Counted from the stretch's first letter, positions 16,059 to 24,811 are shown. The stretch is 64,000 nt of DNA from Clostridia bacterium (GCA_017416185.1 JAFQDF010000005.1:44656-108655); one strand, 5' to 3'. Translations and numbers: made by a program. Notes: generated from the letters alone by a model not told the origin.

Positions 16059-16127
16059 ATGAAGCGCAATTTCAACTTTAGCAACTACTATTATTACTTT
16101 ACTGAGTTTTTTGGTAAGGTCATTTAG
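16059..16127 (+). CDS. Phe/Tyr-rich leader peptide of the aro operon
   Basis: A 22-residue frame with sequence pattern M-K-R-N-F-N-F-S-N, then four Tyr in a row and Phe, then T-E-F-F-G-K-V-I and a TAG stop. Nine of 22 residues are Phe or Tyr. CGGAG lies 8 bp before the ATG. It sits between a consensus promoter and an intrinsic terminator upstream of DAHP synthase, exactly the arrangement of ribosome-mediated attenuators such as the pheA and pheST leaders of enterobacteria. Scarcity of charged tRNA-Phe or tRNA-Tyr should stall the ribosome on the Tyr run and permit readthrough. The mechanism is inferred from layout; the peptide itself is read directly. Confidence 0.8.
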   Translation: MKRNFNFSNYYYYFTEFFGKVI

Positions 16128-16168
16128 TGTTGCCGTGATTTATTGGTCTTAGTATAATAAGATTATTT

Positions 16169-16205
16169 AACCCCGGTAACTACAGGTTATCGGGGTTTAT
16201 TTTTT
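16169..16205 (+). terminator. Attenuator terminator of the aro operon
   Basis: A 12-bp stem (AACCCCGGTAAC with GTTATCGGGGTT, one G-T pair) followed by TATTTTTT, 24 bp before the aroF ATG. An upstream TTATTGG (16139-16145) can pair with CCGGTAA of its 5' arm, a candidate antiterminator. Confidence 0.8.
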
Positions 16206-16229
16206 AAAGCAATTCAAAGGAGATATATT

Positions 16230-17237
16230 ATGATCATCGTTTTAAAGGAACAGCCTGAGGCACAGCAGCTACAGAATCTTGAAGAATGGCTTATAGGCTT
16301 AGGACTTGAAATACATCATTCAGAGGGTGTACATTCCACCGTTTTGGGACTTGTGGGTGATACCAGCCGTGTTGACACCGATCTTATTGAAGCTCTTGAT
16401 ATCGTAGCGAGTGTAAAACGCATTCAGGAGCCATATAAGAACGCCAACCGCAAATTCCATCCGATGAACAGTGTGATAAACGTAGGCGATACCTCTATAG
16501 GCGGTGACGTATTTGCGAAAATTGCCGGCCCCTGCTCTGTTGAGAGTGAGGAGCAGATAATTTCAATAGCTAAGGAGGTTAAGGCAGCAGGTGCTACGAT
16601 GCTTCGCGGCGGTGCATTCAAGCCCAGAACCTCACCTTACGCCTTTCAGGGTATGGGTGGAGACGGTATTGAGCTTCTGCTTAAAGCTAAGAAGGAAACG
16701 GGGCTTCCGATCGTTACCGAGGTAATGGATCTCAGTCAGCTTGAACTCTTTGCCGACGTTGACGTTATACAGGTAGGTGCCCGAAATATGCAGAACTTCC
16801 AGCTCTTAAAGGAGCTTGGACATTCAAACAAGCCCATCCTTTTAAAGAGAGGTCTTGCTGCTACCATAAGCGAGCTTCTGATGTCTGCAGAATATATTAT
16901 GGCAGGCGGTAACGAAAACGTCATACTCTGCGAAAGGGGTATACGTACCTTTGAGACCGCTACCCGTAACACCCTTGATATATCAGCGGTTCCCGTACTG
17001 AAAGAACTGTCTCACCTGCCCGTAGTCATTGACCCAAGCCATTCGGCAGGAATAGCAAGATACGTTCATACACTGACAATGTCAGCCGTTGCGGCAGGGG
17101 TTGATGGCATTATGATAGAGGTACATAACGATCCCGCAAAGGCTCTGTGCGACGGTCCCCAGTCAATAAAGCCTGATGCTTTTGCCAAGATATCAAAGGA
17201 TATAGATACACTTCTTGAAACAGTAAGAGGATTTTAA
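16230..17237 (+). CDS. aroF: DAHP synthase (AroA I-beta type)
   Basis: A 335-residue 3-deoxy-7-phosphoheptulonate synthase, which condenses phosphoenolpyruvate and erythrose 4-phosphate at the entry to the shikimate pathway. An N-terminal ferredoxin-like regulatory domain (about 1-70) precedes a TIM barrel. Landmarks are AGPCSVES near 98, LRGGAFKPRTSPYAFQG near 125-141, LLKRG, and VIDPSHSAG near 260. The fused N-domain is that of Thermotoga-type enzymes, which are feedback-inhibited by Tyr or Phe; sensitivity here is inference. First structural gene of the operon, with AAAGGAGATATATT ahead of ATG, and two bases before tyrA. Expression is likely controlled by the attenuator upstream. Confidence 0.95.
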   Translation: MIIVLKEQPEAQQLQNLEEWLIGLGLEIHHSEGVHSTVLGLVGDTSRVDTDLIEALDIVASVKRIQEPYKNANRKFHPMNSVINVGDTSIGGDVFAKIAGPCSVESEEQIISIAKEVKAAGATMLRGGAFKPRTSPYAFQGMGGDGIELLLKAKKETGLPIVTEVMDLSQLELFADVDVIQVGARNMQNFQLLKELGHSNKPILLKRGLAATISELLMSAEYIMAGGNENVILCERGIRTFETATRNTLDISAVPVLKELSHLPVVIDPSHSAGIARYVHTLTMSAVAAGVDGIMIEVHNDPAKALCDGPQSIKPDAFAKISKDIDTLLETVRGF

Positions 17238-17239
17238 CA

Positions 17240-18076
17240 ATGAAAAAGACAGTAGGAATTATCGGTCTGGGTCTTATAGGCGGTTCGCTTGCCAAGGCAT
17301 TTAAAAAGCATACAGACCATACTATATTAGGATTTAACCGTTCAGTTGCAACCTGTGAAAAGGCTCTGGAGGATGAATCTATTGATGAAATAATGACAGT
17401 AGAGGATCTTGGCAGATGTGATATGGTCATAGTTGCCCTCTATCCCGAGGCGACCATAAATTTTGTTAAGGACAATATCGAGCGTTTCAAAAAGAGTGCG
17501 GTTATAATGGACTGCTCGGGTACAAAGCGTATGGTATGTACAGAGTTATCCCCTCTCTGCCGAGAAAAGGGTCTCTACTTTATAGGCGGTCATCCAATGG
17601 CAGGTATAGAGCGCTCGGGCTATAAATATTCCTATGCGGAGATGTATGAGGGTGCAACGATGATCCTCTGCCGAGATGAACATACCAATCTTATAGCCCT
17701 GAAGGCTGCGGAGCTTCTTTTCCTTGAAATAGGCTTTGGCAGAGTAACTGTCACCGATGCAAACACTCACGACAGCAATATTGCATTTACCTCACAGCTT
17801 GCACACGTGGTTTCAAATGCATTCATCAAAAGCCCCACAGCAAAGCGGCAGGACGGCTTTTCGGCAGGCAGTTATAAGGATCTTACCCGTGTTGCAAGAC
17901 TTAACGAGGATATGTGGACTGAGCTTTTCTTTGAAAACAAAGAGCCTTTGTCCTACGAAATAGAGACTATAATAAACAGCTTGCAGCAATACCTTGACGC
18001 CCTAAATGAAAATGATACCGAGAAGATGAGAACACTTCTGCGTGAAGGCAGAGTGGCTAAAGAAAGTATAGGATAG
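17240..18076 (+). CDS. tyrA: Prephenate dehydrogenase
   Basis: A 278-residue enzyme that oxidatively decarboxylates prephenate to 4-hydroxyphenylpyruvate, the tyrosine branch. The NAD-binding Rossmann motif is GLGLIGGS near residues 8-15; further landmarks are GTKRMV, GGHPMAGIERSG near 120 with the catalytic His, and LAHVVSNAF in the helical dimer domain. No C-terminal ACT domain is present, so Tyr control may rest with DAHP synthase and attenuation. It begins 2 bp after aroF and is followed by aroB one base after its stop, indicating translational coupling. Confidence 0.93.
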   Translation: MKKTVGIIGLGLIGGSLAKAFKKHTDHTILGFNRSVATCEKALEDESIDEIMTVEDLGRCDMVIVALYPEATINFVKDNIERFKKSAVIMDCSGTKRMVCTELSPLCREKGLYFIGGHPMAGIERSGYKYSYAEMYEGATMILCRDEHTNLIALKAAELLFLEIGFGRVTVTDANTHDSNIAFTSQLAHVVSNAFIKSPTAKRQDGFSAGSYKDLTRVARLNEDMWTELFFENKEPLSYEIETIINSLQQYLDALNENDTEKMRTLLREGRVAKESIG

Positions 18077-18077
18077 T

Positions 18078-19112
18078 ATGAATACAATTAACGTAAAGAC
18101 GTCAAAACCGTACGAGGTAAGGGTCGGAAAAGGGCTTTTAAAAAATATTGCCCGGGAAATATCTGATATCAAGAAGCCCGGAAAATGTATACTAATATCG
18201 GATGATACCGTTTTCTCCCTTTACGGCGAGGCTGTCAAAACAGCTCTGGGCGAAGCAGGCTATACCGTATACGAAACTGTATTCCCTCACGGAGAGGAAT
18301 CGAAGAATATGGAAACAGTTCTTTCTCTCCTGACGGCTTGTTTTGAAGCCGGTCTTACCCGCTCCGACTTTGCTATAGCTCTGGGCGGCGGAATCGTTGG
18401 AGACGTATGCGGATTTGTTTCCTCGATATACCTCCGCGGTATAGATTTTATTCAGATCCCCACCACTCTTCTTGCGGCCATAGATTCATCGGTCGGAGGT
18501 AAAACAGGCGTAAACACAGACTACGGAAAGAATCTTATCGGTGCTTTCCATCAGCCTGTAAGAGTCATCTGCGACACCGATACCTTTTCAACTCTTCCCT
18601 ATGAAATATATACCGCAGGTATATGCGAAGCGCTGAAATACGGCGTTATCCGCGACAAAGACCTCTTTTATGCCATAGGTAACGCAGATATAGAGGATAT
18701 CGTATTCCGCTGTGTCGGTATAAAGGCGGATATCGTTGAAAATGACGAATTTGATCACGGTGAAAGACAGCTTCTCAATTTCGGTCATACTTTCGGTCAT
18801 TCTATAGAGGCTCTTTCTGACTTTAAGATATCCCACGGACACGCGGTAGGCTTGGGAATGATTGTAATAACCCGTGCCTGCGAAAAAGCAGGTCTATGTG
18901 AATCAGGCGTTTGTGCAGAAATAGAAAAAGCGTTAAACGCTTTTGAAATAGATACAAATATCACCTACAGCGCAAAGGAACTGGAAAGCTACGCTATGTC
19001 GGATAAGAAGCGTAAGGGTAACAAAATAACCCTCGTTATCCCCGAAAAGTTGGGAAAATGTGTATTACATACAATATCTACAGATGATTTAGAGGAATTT
19101 ATCGGTTTATGA
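18078..19112 (+). CDS. aroB: 3-dehydroquinate synthase
   Basis: A 344-residue enzyme converting DAHP to 3-dehydroquinate using NAD and a divalent metal. Typical segments are GGGIVGDVCGFVSSIYLRGI, where GGGxxxD binds NAD, then QIPTTLLAAIDSSVGGKTGVN, and the metal-binding GHTFGHSIE with a later HGHAVGLGM. It starts one base after the tyrA stop and its TGA stop overlaps the aroA ATG (ATGA), typical of a tightly coupled operon. The TGA also shows that this organism reads UGA as stop. Confidence 0.95.
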   Translation: MNTINVKTSKPYEVRVGKGLLKNIAREISDIKKPGKCILISDDTVFSLYGEAVKTALGEAGYTVYETVFPHGEESKNMETVLSLLTACFEAGLTRSDFAIALGGGIVGDVCGFVSSIYLRGIDFIQIPTTLLAAIDSSVGGKTGVNTDYGKNLIGAFHQPVRVICDTDTFSTLPYEIYTAGICEALKYGVIRDKDLFYAIGNADIEDIVFRCVGIKADIVENDEFDHGERQLLNFGHTFGHSIEALSDFKISHGHAVGLGMIVITRACEKAGLCESGVCAEIEKALNAFEIDTNITYSAKELESYAMSDKKRKGNKITLVIPEKLGKCVLHTISTDDLEEFIGL

Positions 19113-20272
19113 TAGCTACGATCACCCCTGCCAAATTACACGGCAGTATAGAAGCAATCGCTTCAAAATCCTATGCTCACAGGATAATAATCGCCTCTGC
19201 CCTTGCAGACAAGCCTACCGAAATATATATCAACGGTATATCAAACGACGTTATTGATACCGTGAACGCAGTAAATTGTCTTGGAGCAAACGCGCAGATC
19301 AACGGAAATATAATATCCGTCGAACCTATCGTAAAAAAAAGCGACGAGGTGACGATAAACATAACCGAAAGCGGTACGACGGCAAGAATGATCCTGCCCG
19401 TGGCAACGGCGCTTTATGAAAAGGGAGAGCTTTGCGGCAAAGGTTCTCTTGTAAAAAGACCCTTTGCTCCGCTTGTAAACTCAATATCGGAACACGGAGT
19501 GAGCTTTTCCGATAGTTTTCTACCCATAAGCTTCGAGGGCAGGATGACGTCCGGAGAGTATAAAATAGAAGGCTCGGAAAGCTCTCAGTATATTTCAGCC
19601 TTGATGTATGCCCTTCCCTTACTTGACGGCGATAGTAAGATAACCCTTACCTCACCTCTTGCTTCCGAAGGCTACGTTGATATAACCCTTGATGTGTTAA
19701 AGCAGTTCGGTATTACAGGCGGTTTTCAATGTAACGGAACCGAAAAATACAACTCTCCCGGCAAAATATCGGTAGAAGGAGACTGGTCAAACTCTGCCTT
19801 CTGGCGCTGCGCAGACATTGACGTAAAGGGGCTTAACCCGAATTCCTGTCAGAGAGACAGACTCTTTGATACTGTTAAGGACAAAAGCGAAATTGATGCA
19901 GAGCATATCCCAGATCTTGTTCCCATACTTTCGGTATACGCGGCATCAAAAACCACAGATATCCGCATATATAACGTCAGCCGCCTTCGTTTAAAGGAAA
20001 GCGACCGTATAAAGAGCGTATGCGATATGATAACTTCCCTCGGTGGTGTGATAAAAGCAACAGATAATGAGCTTATAATCAACGGTAAGGGAGAGCTTAT
20101 GGGCGGAACGGTCAACAGCTATAACGATCACCGTATCGTAATGAGTGCGGCTATCGCCTCGACCATATGTAAAAATAAAGTAATTATCCGCGGTTGTGAA
20201 GCGGTAAATAAATCCTATCCCCTTTTCTTTAAAGATTTCAATTCTCTCGGAGGTAAGGCAGATGTCAAATAG
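19109..20272 (+). CDS. aroA: EPSP synthase
   Basis: A 387-residue 5-enolpyruvylshikimate 3-phosphate synthase joining shikimate 3-phosphate and PEP. Landmarks are KSYAHRIIIASAL near residue 20, ESGTTARMILPVATAL near 88, EGSESSQYISALMYALPLL near 155, RLKESDRIKSV near 293 and YNDHRIVMSAAIAS near 335. It is about 40 residues shorter than E. coli AroA, as in some clostridia. The phosphoenolpyruvate loop reads SGTTAR, not the NAGTAMRP of the glyphosate-sensitive class, so inhibitor response cannot be predicted. It overlaps aroB by 4 bp and aroC by 11 bp. Confidence 0.95.
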   Translation: MIATITPAKLHGSIEAIASKSYAHRIIIASALADKPTEIYINGISNDVIDTVNAVNCLGANAQINGNIISVEPIVKKSDEVTINITESGTTARMILPVATALYEKGELCGKGSLVKRPFAPLVNSISEHGVSFSDSFLPISFEGRMTSGEYKIEGSESSQYISALMYALPLLDGDSKITLTSPLASEGYVDITLDVLKQFGITGGFQCNGTEKYNSPGKISVEGDWSNSAFWRCADIDVKGLNPNSCQRDRLFDTVKDKSEIDAEHIPDLVPILSVYAASKTTDIRIYNVSRLRLKESDRIKSVCDMITSLGGVIKATDNELIINGKGELMGGTVNSYNDHRIVMSAAIASTICKNKVIIRGCEAVNKSYPLFFKDFNSLGGKADVK

Positions 20273-21323
20273 AATAGGAAACAGCATATCCGTACAGATA
20301 TTCGGACAGTCACACTCAAAGGTGATAGGGTGTGTCATAGAGGGACTTCCTGCAGGATTTACCCCCGATATAGAACGTATACAGAAGGATCTTGACAGAC
20401 GCAGAGGCGGCAAAAACCGTTATTCCACAGCTCGTTCCGAGGCAGACGAGCCTTATATCCTCTCGGGTCTTGTGGACGGTGTCACCTGCGGCGCACCCTT
20501 GTGTGTATCATTCAAAAACAAGGACACCAAGAGCGGTGACTACAGTGAGCTCAGAGACAAGCCCAGACCCGGACACGCTGATTATACCGCATATGTGAGG
20601 ACAGGCGGTCATAACGATATCCGCGGCGGCGGTGAGTTCTCGGGTAGATTAACACTTCCCTTATGCTTTGCAGGTTCTCTCTGCAAACAATTACTTGAAA
20701 TCAAGGGTGTATATATCGGCGCACATATCGCTTCTGTAGGTATCGTAAACGACGTATTATACGATCCCGTTAACCTTACGAGACAGGACCTTGAACCAGA
20801 GGGATTTCCCGTACTTGATAAGGACGTACAGGAGGTTATGGAGCGTTATATGACCGAGATAGCCGAGGAAGGTGACTCGGTAGGCGGTGTAATAGAATGT
20901 GCTGCAATCGGTATGCCTGCAGGCTACGGCTCACCTATGTTTGAGGGTGTTGAAGGTGAGATCGCTAAGATAATCTTCGGTATCCCCGCAATAAAGGGTA
21001 TCGAGTTCGGTGCGGGCTTCGGTGTTGCTCAAATGAAGGGTTCACAGAACAACGACCCCTTTGAATATGACGGAAGAAAAATAGTTACGCAGACAAATAA
21101 CGCAGGCGGAATCCTCGGCGGAATCACCAACGGTATGCCTGTCATCTTCCGCTGTGCAGTCAAGCCCACCCCCTCGATAGCAAAGGAACAGAACACGGTA
21201 AATCTGCAAAGAAAGACTAACGACACCCTTATAATCAAGGGCAGACACGATCCCTGTATCGTTCCCCGTGCCGTCCCCGTGGTGGAAGCGGCTTGCGCAA
21301 TAGCACTTATTAATCTTCTGTGA
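20262..21323 (+). CDS. aroC: Chorismate synthase
   Basis: A 353-residue enzyme forming chorismate from EPSP, requiring reduced FMN. Recognisable motifs are FGQSHSKVIGCVIEGLPAG near residue 15, RRRGGKNRYSTARSEADE near 48, RPGHADYTAYVRTG near 102, and RGGGEFSGRLT near 121. Length is usual for the family. It starts inside the end of aroA (GGAGG ribosome site within aroA) and ends in TGA, 10 bp before pheA. It completes the common trunk within this operon. Confidence 0.96.
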   Translation: MSNRIGNSISVQIFGQSHSKVIGCVIEGLPAGFTPDIERIQKDLDRRRGGKNRYSTARSEADEPYILSGLVDGVTCGAPLCVSFKNKDTKSGDYSELRDKPRPGHADYTAYVRTGGHNDIRGGGEFSGRLTLPLCFAGSLCKQLLEIKGVYIGAHIASVGIVNDVLYDPVNLTRQDLEPEGFPVLDKDVQEVMERYMTEIAEEGDSVGGVIECAAIGMPAGYGSPMFEGVEGEIAKIIFGIPAIKGIEFGAGFGVAQMKGSQNNDPFEYDGRKIVTQTNNAGGILGGITNGMPVIFRCAVKPTPSIAKEQNTVNLQRKTNDTLIIKGRHDPCIVPRAVPVVEAACAIALINLL

Positions 21324-21333
21324 GGAAAAAACA

Positions 21334-22470
21334 ATGGATCTCAAGGATATCAGAAACAAAATAGACGGTATAGACGATGAATTGATCAAGCTTTTCAAAG
21401 AGCGTATGGATATAGTGTCCGAGGTTGCCGCTTATAAGCGTGAGCACGGACTTCCCGTGCTTAATTCACAGCGTGAACGGGATATAGTTGCCCGTGTCAC
21501 CGAGGATATGGACGATACTATGGCATCCTACACCAAGACCTGGTTTAATACTATGTTTGAGTGCAGCCGTTCTTATCAGACGGGACAGAACTGCCCCAAA
21601 ACCGACACGGAGGCCAAAATAGAAGCCGCTCTTCTTCCTGCCGATATCCTCTTTCCCAAGAGTGCGGTGGTTGCCTGTCAGGGCGTTGAGGGCGCTAACT
21701 CTCAGCTTGCCTGCGACAGACTGTTTGACAGAGCAAAGATAGTATATATGAAGACCTTTGATTCGGTATTTACCGCCGTTGACAAGGGACTTTGCAGATA
21801 CGGCATTCTTCCTATAGAAAATTCCCTTAACGGCTCCGTTATCTCGGTGTACGACCTTATGAAGAAGTACAGGTTCCATATAGTACGCTCTGTAAAGATA
21901 AAGATAGAGCATATGCTTATGGCAAAGCCGGGCGTAAAGCTTGAGGATATCAAGGAGATATATTCTCACGAACAAGCGTTAGCACAGTGCAGTGAGTACC
22001 TCGCTACCCTCGGAGTAAGGCTCATTCCCTGCGAAAATACTGCAACCGCAGCCAAGATCATATCAGACAGTGATCGCCGTGATATAGCAGCCATATCCTC
22101 TAAAAACTGTGCCGAGCTGTACAACCTGTCTATCATTGCCGAAAATATACAGAACAGCGACAACAACCATACAAGATTTATCTGCATCTCAAAGAAGCTT
22201 GAGATATACCCCGGTGCCAATAAGATAAGTATTATGTTCAATGTTCCCCACCGTCCGGGTTCACTCTATTCGATCATTTCAAAGTTCTCGGTTTTGGGAG
22301 TAAACCTTACAAAGTTAGAGAGCCGTCCTATCCCGGGTAAGGACTTTGAGTTTATGTTCTATCTTGATTTTGAGGCTTCGGTATATTCCGAGGACATCCG
22401 CCATCTTATCTCAAGCTTAGAAGAGGAGCCCGAATTCTTCTCCTTCCTCGGTAACTATCAGGAGGTATAG
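21334..22470 (+). CDS. pheA: Bifunctional chorismate mutase / prephenate dehydratase
   Basis: A 378-residue P-protein. The N-terminal AroQ-type chorismate mutase spans about 1-85 (IRNKIDGIDDELIKLFKERM). The dehydratase follows (about 105-285), with GILPIENSLNGSV near 165 and TRFICISKK at its end. A C-terminal ACT domain (about 290-375) has the ESRPIPGKDFEFMFYLD motif that binds phenylalanine for feedback inhibition. The protein therefore carries chorismate to phenylpyruvate under Phe control. It lies 10 bp after aroC and 1 bp before the aroE/aroK fusion. Confidence 0.95.
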   Translation: MDLKDIRNKIDGIDDELIKLFKERMDIVSEVAAYKREHGLPVLNSQRERDIVARVTEDMDDTMASYTKTWFNTMFECSRSYQTGQNCPKTDTEAKIEAALLPADILFPKSAVVACQGVEGANSQLACDRLFDRAKIVYMKTFDSVFTAVDKGLCRYGILPIENSLNGSVISVYDLMKKYRFHIVRSVKIKIEHMLMAKPGVKLEDIKEIYSHEQALAQCSEYLATLGVRLIPCENTATAAKIISDSDRRDIAAISSKNCAELYNLSIIAENIQNSDNNHTRFICISKKLEIYPGANKISIMFNVPHRPGSLYSIISKFSVLGVNLTKLESRPIPGKDFEFMFYLDFEASVYSEDIRHLISSLEEEPEFFSFLGNYQEV

Positions 22471-22471
22471 G

Positions 22472-23704
22472 ATGAATACGGCTTACGGTCTTATCGGCAA
22501 AAAGCTGGGACACAGCTATTCTGCTCCTATACACAAGGCATTGGGTAACCCCGACTATTCTCTCGTCGAGATCCCGCCCGAGGGTGTTGACGCTTTTATG
22601 CGTGAGCATAATTTCAAGGGTATCAACGTTACTATTCCTTATAAGGAAACAGTCATCCCATATCTTAACGAGATTTCCGACAGAGCAAAAAAAATAGGCT
22701 CTGTCAACACCATAGTCAACAGAGACGGCAAGCTGTACGGCGACAATACCGATTATTACGGCTTCAGCTATATGGCAAAAAGTGTTGGGATATCCTTTAA
22801 GGACAAAAAGGTGATGATACTCGGAGGTGGCGGCACAAGCCTTACCGCCCAAGCCGTTACCCGTGACGAGGGAGCAAGAGAGATAGTTGTTATCAGCCGT
22901 AAGGGTGAGAACAATTATAACAACTTATACCTTCACTATGATGCCGAGGTTATCGTCAACTGTACCCCCGTTGGTATGTATCCCAATATTGATGATAAGC
23001 TTTTCGACCTCGAACCCTTCACAAAGCTGCAAGGAGTCATAGACGTAATATACAACCCCTCTAAAACCAACATTCTGATCGATGCCAAGCATAGAGGAAT
23101 CCCTTACGTCAACGGCCTCGGTATGCTCGTAGCACAGGCAAAATTAGCCCATGAGCTGTTCTTTGATACAAAGGTAGAGGACAGCGAGATAGAACGAATT
23201 AAACACGAGTTAGAGCTTGAAAAGCTGAATATCGTATTTGTAGGTATGCCGGGTAGCGGTAAAACCACACTTTCAAATATCATAGCCAAGGAGCTTGGCA
23301 GAACTGTGGTTGACACCGACGATATGATAGTTAAAAAGGAAAGACGCTCTATCCCCGAAATATTTGCCGCAGAAGGCGAAGAATACTTCCGCCGTGTAGA
23401 ATCAGAACGTGTCAAGGAAGCCTGCCGAATGGAAGGTAAGGTAATTGCCACAGGCGGAGGTGCTATACTCTCCTACCAAAACCGTGAAGAAATAATGCAC
23501 AACGGTCTTGTAATATGGCTGCGTTCTCCCATTGAGCGCCTTGCCCGTGACGGCAGACCCCTGTCCTCGGAGGATGACGGCAAGATGAGAGAAATGCTTG
23601 AAAAGCGCATTCCCTTCTACGAAGCGGTAAGCGACGTAAAGATCGACGTGGACAAGGATCCTTCGGTATCTGCCGAAGCGGTTATGAAAGCGATATACAG
23701 ATAA
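22472..23704 (+). CDS. aroE-aroK: Fused shikimate dehydrogenase and shikimate kinase
   Basis: A 410-residue two-enzyme protein. Residues 1-245 are AroE: substrate loop GHSYSAPIH near 13-21, catalytic Lys58 in NVTIPYKE, Asp94 in DNTDYYG, a nucleotide loop LGGGGTS at 117-123. Residues 252-410 are AroK: Walker A GMPGSGKTT at 258-266, DTDD near 284, FRRVES and GGGAIL near 325, and the RPL lid. The fusion would take dehydroshikimate to shikimate 3-phosphate in one polypeptide. The two activities are consecutive in the pathway. SD GGAGGTATAGG overlaps the pheA end. It is the last gene of the operon, followed by a terminator. Confidence 0.93.
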   Translation: MNTAYGLIGKKLGHSYSAPIHKALGNPDYSLVEIPPEGVDAFMREHNFKGINVTIPYKETVIPYLNEISDRAKKIGSVNTIVNRDGKLYGDNTDYYGFSYMAKSVGISFKDKKVMILGGGGTSLTAQAVTRDEGAREIVVISRKGENNYNNLYLHYDAEVIVNCTPVGMYPNIDDKLFDLEPFTKLQGVIDVIYNPSKTNILIDAKHRGIPYVNGLGMLVAQAKLAHELFFDTKVEDSEIERIKHELELEKLNIVFVGMPGSGKTTLSNIIAKELGRTVVDTDDMIVKKERRSIPEIFAAEGEEYFRRVESERVKEACRMEGKVIATGGGAILSYQNREEIMHNGLVIWLRSPIERLARDGRPLSSEDDGKMREMLEKRIPFYEAVSDVKIDVDKDPSVSAEAVMKAIYR

Positions 23705-23710
23705 AACAAA

Positions 23711-23735
23711 GGAGCTGGAATTCAGCTCCTCTTTT
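23711..23735 (+). terminator. Terminator of the aromatic operon
   Basis: A 7-bp stem GGAGCTG/CAGCTCC with a GAATT loop followed by TCTTTT. It overlaps the stop codon of the convergent gene at 23734. Confidence 0.75.
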
Positions 23736-24609
23736 ATCTGAAAATTATCCAAATTATAAGTACAACAACAGCAACAACACCAAGACAACCAAAAATAGCG
23801 GTGTTTGTATCTTTCTTTATAAGCTTCTGTTTTCTCTCTTCATATATATTTACATCAATACTTGGATCGAATTTGGAAATTTCATCAGCTACAATCTTCG
23901 CCTTCCCCGACCACTTGATATTCATACTGATATGAGCGCAGGAGGTTGTACTTAGCAACTCAGCAACTGATAATTTCAATCTATATATGTAAAGAATATC
24001 TTTGTGCTTCTCCCGGGGGAATTTAGCGATAATGTTTTCTAATGTAGTAAACATTTCTTCCCCAAGATGAACAAACATATTGTAGGTCATATCAGCATTA
24101 TTAGATCCGTCGCCTTTTTGAGTGTAAACAAACGACATTCCGAAAATCTTTATTACATCGGTTGTTATATCAGTAAGGATTCCCTTGAGTTCAGCTTCAT
24201 TATCCACATTGTAATTATCATCAATTATACTTACGCTTTTTGTAAGACTTTTAAAGATTGCTTCTCTCTTATACACATCATCACTGCTGAGAGATGCGAT
24301 CGCTTTGCCGTATGCGCTGTAGAATATGGCTTCAATATTTGAGGGATCGTTCTGCTCTACCATATTGTAGTACTTTTCTACCTCATCCCAATCCTCCTTC
24401 GCCATTGCTCTGCGTGCATTCTGAAGATACTTTTCAACAAACGAAGAATTATCTACCTTGACGGTACCCTGAACATCGACGGTTCCCTCAATCATCAGCT
24501 TCTTAGCCTCTTCAACACTATACTTCGTACCGCAGCTTTGACATACAAAGAAGCCGTCTTGCTTTACAACGTCGCTGCTGTTACACATTTCACATTTGAT
24601 TGCTTTCAT
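23734..24609 (-). CDS. Zinc-ribbon protein with C-terminal membrane anchor
   Basis: A 291-residue protein of unknown function. A four-Cys zinc ribbon (Cys6, Cys9, Cys23, Cys26) is followed by a VDVQGTVKVD segment, a helical repeat region of TPR-like character (about 60-250) and one membrane helix at the very C-terminus (about 268-290). Similar layouts are common in clostridial genomes, with no known role. I chose ATG 24609, which has AAGGGGAAAGAA upstream, over the longer frame from 24735, whose first 42 codons are AT-rich and include the promoter. It is convergent with the aro operon and monocistronic. Confidence 0.75.
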   Translation of the reverse strand: MKAIKCEMCNSSDVVKQDGFFVCQSCGTKYSVEEAKKLMIEGTVDVQGTVKVDNSSFVEKYLQNARRAMAKEDWDEVEKYYNMVEQNDPSNIEAIFYSAYGKAIASLSSDDVYKREAIFKSLTKSVSIIDDNYNVDNEAELKGILTDITTDVIKIFGMSFVYTQKGDGSNNADMTYNMFVHLGEEMFTTLENIIAKFPREKHKDILYIYRLKLSVAELLSTTSCAHISMNIKWSGKAKIVADEISKFDPSIDVNIYEERKQKLIKKDTNTAIFGCLGVVAVVVLIIWIIFR

Positions 24610-24621
24610 TTCTTTCCCCTT

Positions 24622-24650
24622 AATATATCTAATATTAACGACTTTATCAA
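24622..24650 (-). promoter_or_regulatory. Promoter of the zinc-ribbon protein gene
   Basis: Minus-strand TTGATA (24645-24650), 17 bp, TATATT (24622-24627), about 15 bp before the ATG. Confidence 0.6.
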
Positions 24651-24722
24651 AATGTGTACTTTTTGATATATGTCTATTTATGAAAACTGTGACGAATAAT
24701 TTCACTTTTTTCCACCAATATA

Positions 24723-24751
24723 TTGCATTTATCAAGGAATTATGGTATAAT
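24723..24751 (+). promoter_or_regulatory. Strong promoter of a candidate small RNA
   Basis: TTGCAT (24723-24728), 17 bp, TATAAT (24746-24751) with an extended -10 (TGG). No open frame follows; a terminator begins about 10 bp after the expected start. Confidence 0.6.
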
Positions 24752-24757
24752 TTTGTA

Positions 24758-24805
24758 GAAATAAACGGCTCTCAAAAAGTACACCTTTTGAGAGCCGTTT
24801 TTTTT
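24758..24805 (+). ncRNA. Candidate small RNA, about 48 nt
   Basis: Between the promoter and a T-run is a 15-bp perfect hairpin (AAACGGCTCTCAAAA with its complement, loop AGTACACC) ending in eight T. The predicted transcript is little more than a terminator hairpin with a short 5' tail. Its loop side, TCAAAAAGTACAC (24772-24784), is the exact reverse complement of GTGTACTTTTTGA at 24654-24666. It could instead be a terminator for an unseen transcript or part of a small mobile palindrome. Confidence 0.4.
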
Positions 24806-24811
24806 ATATAG

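Noticed and set aside
16031..16229. T-box riboswitch before aroF
   Set aside because: No T-box core sequence or specifier loop is visible; the leader peptide and terminator explain the region.
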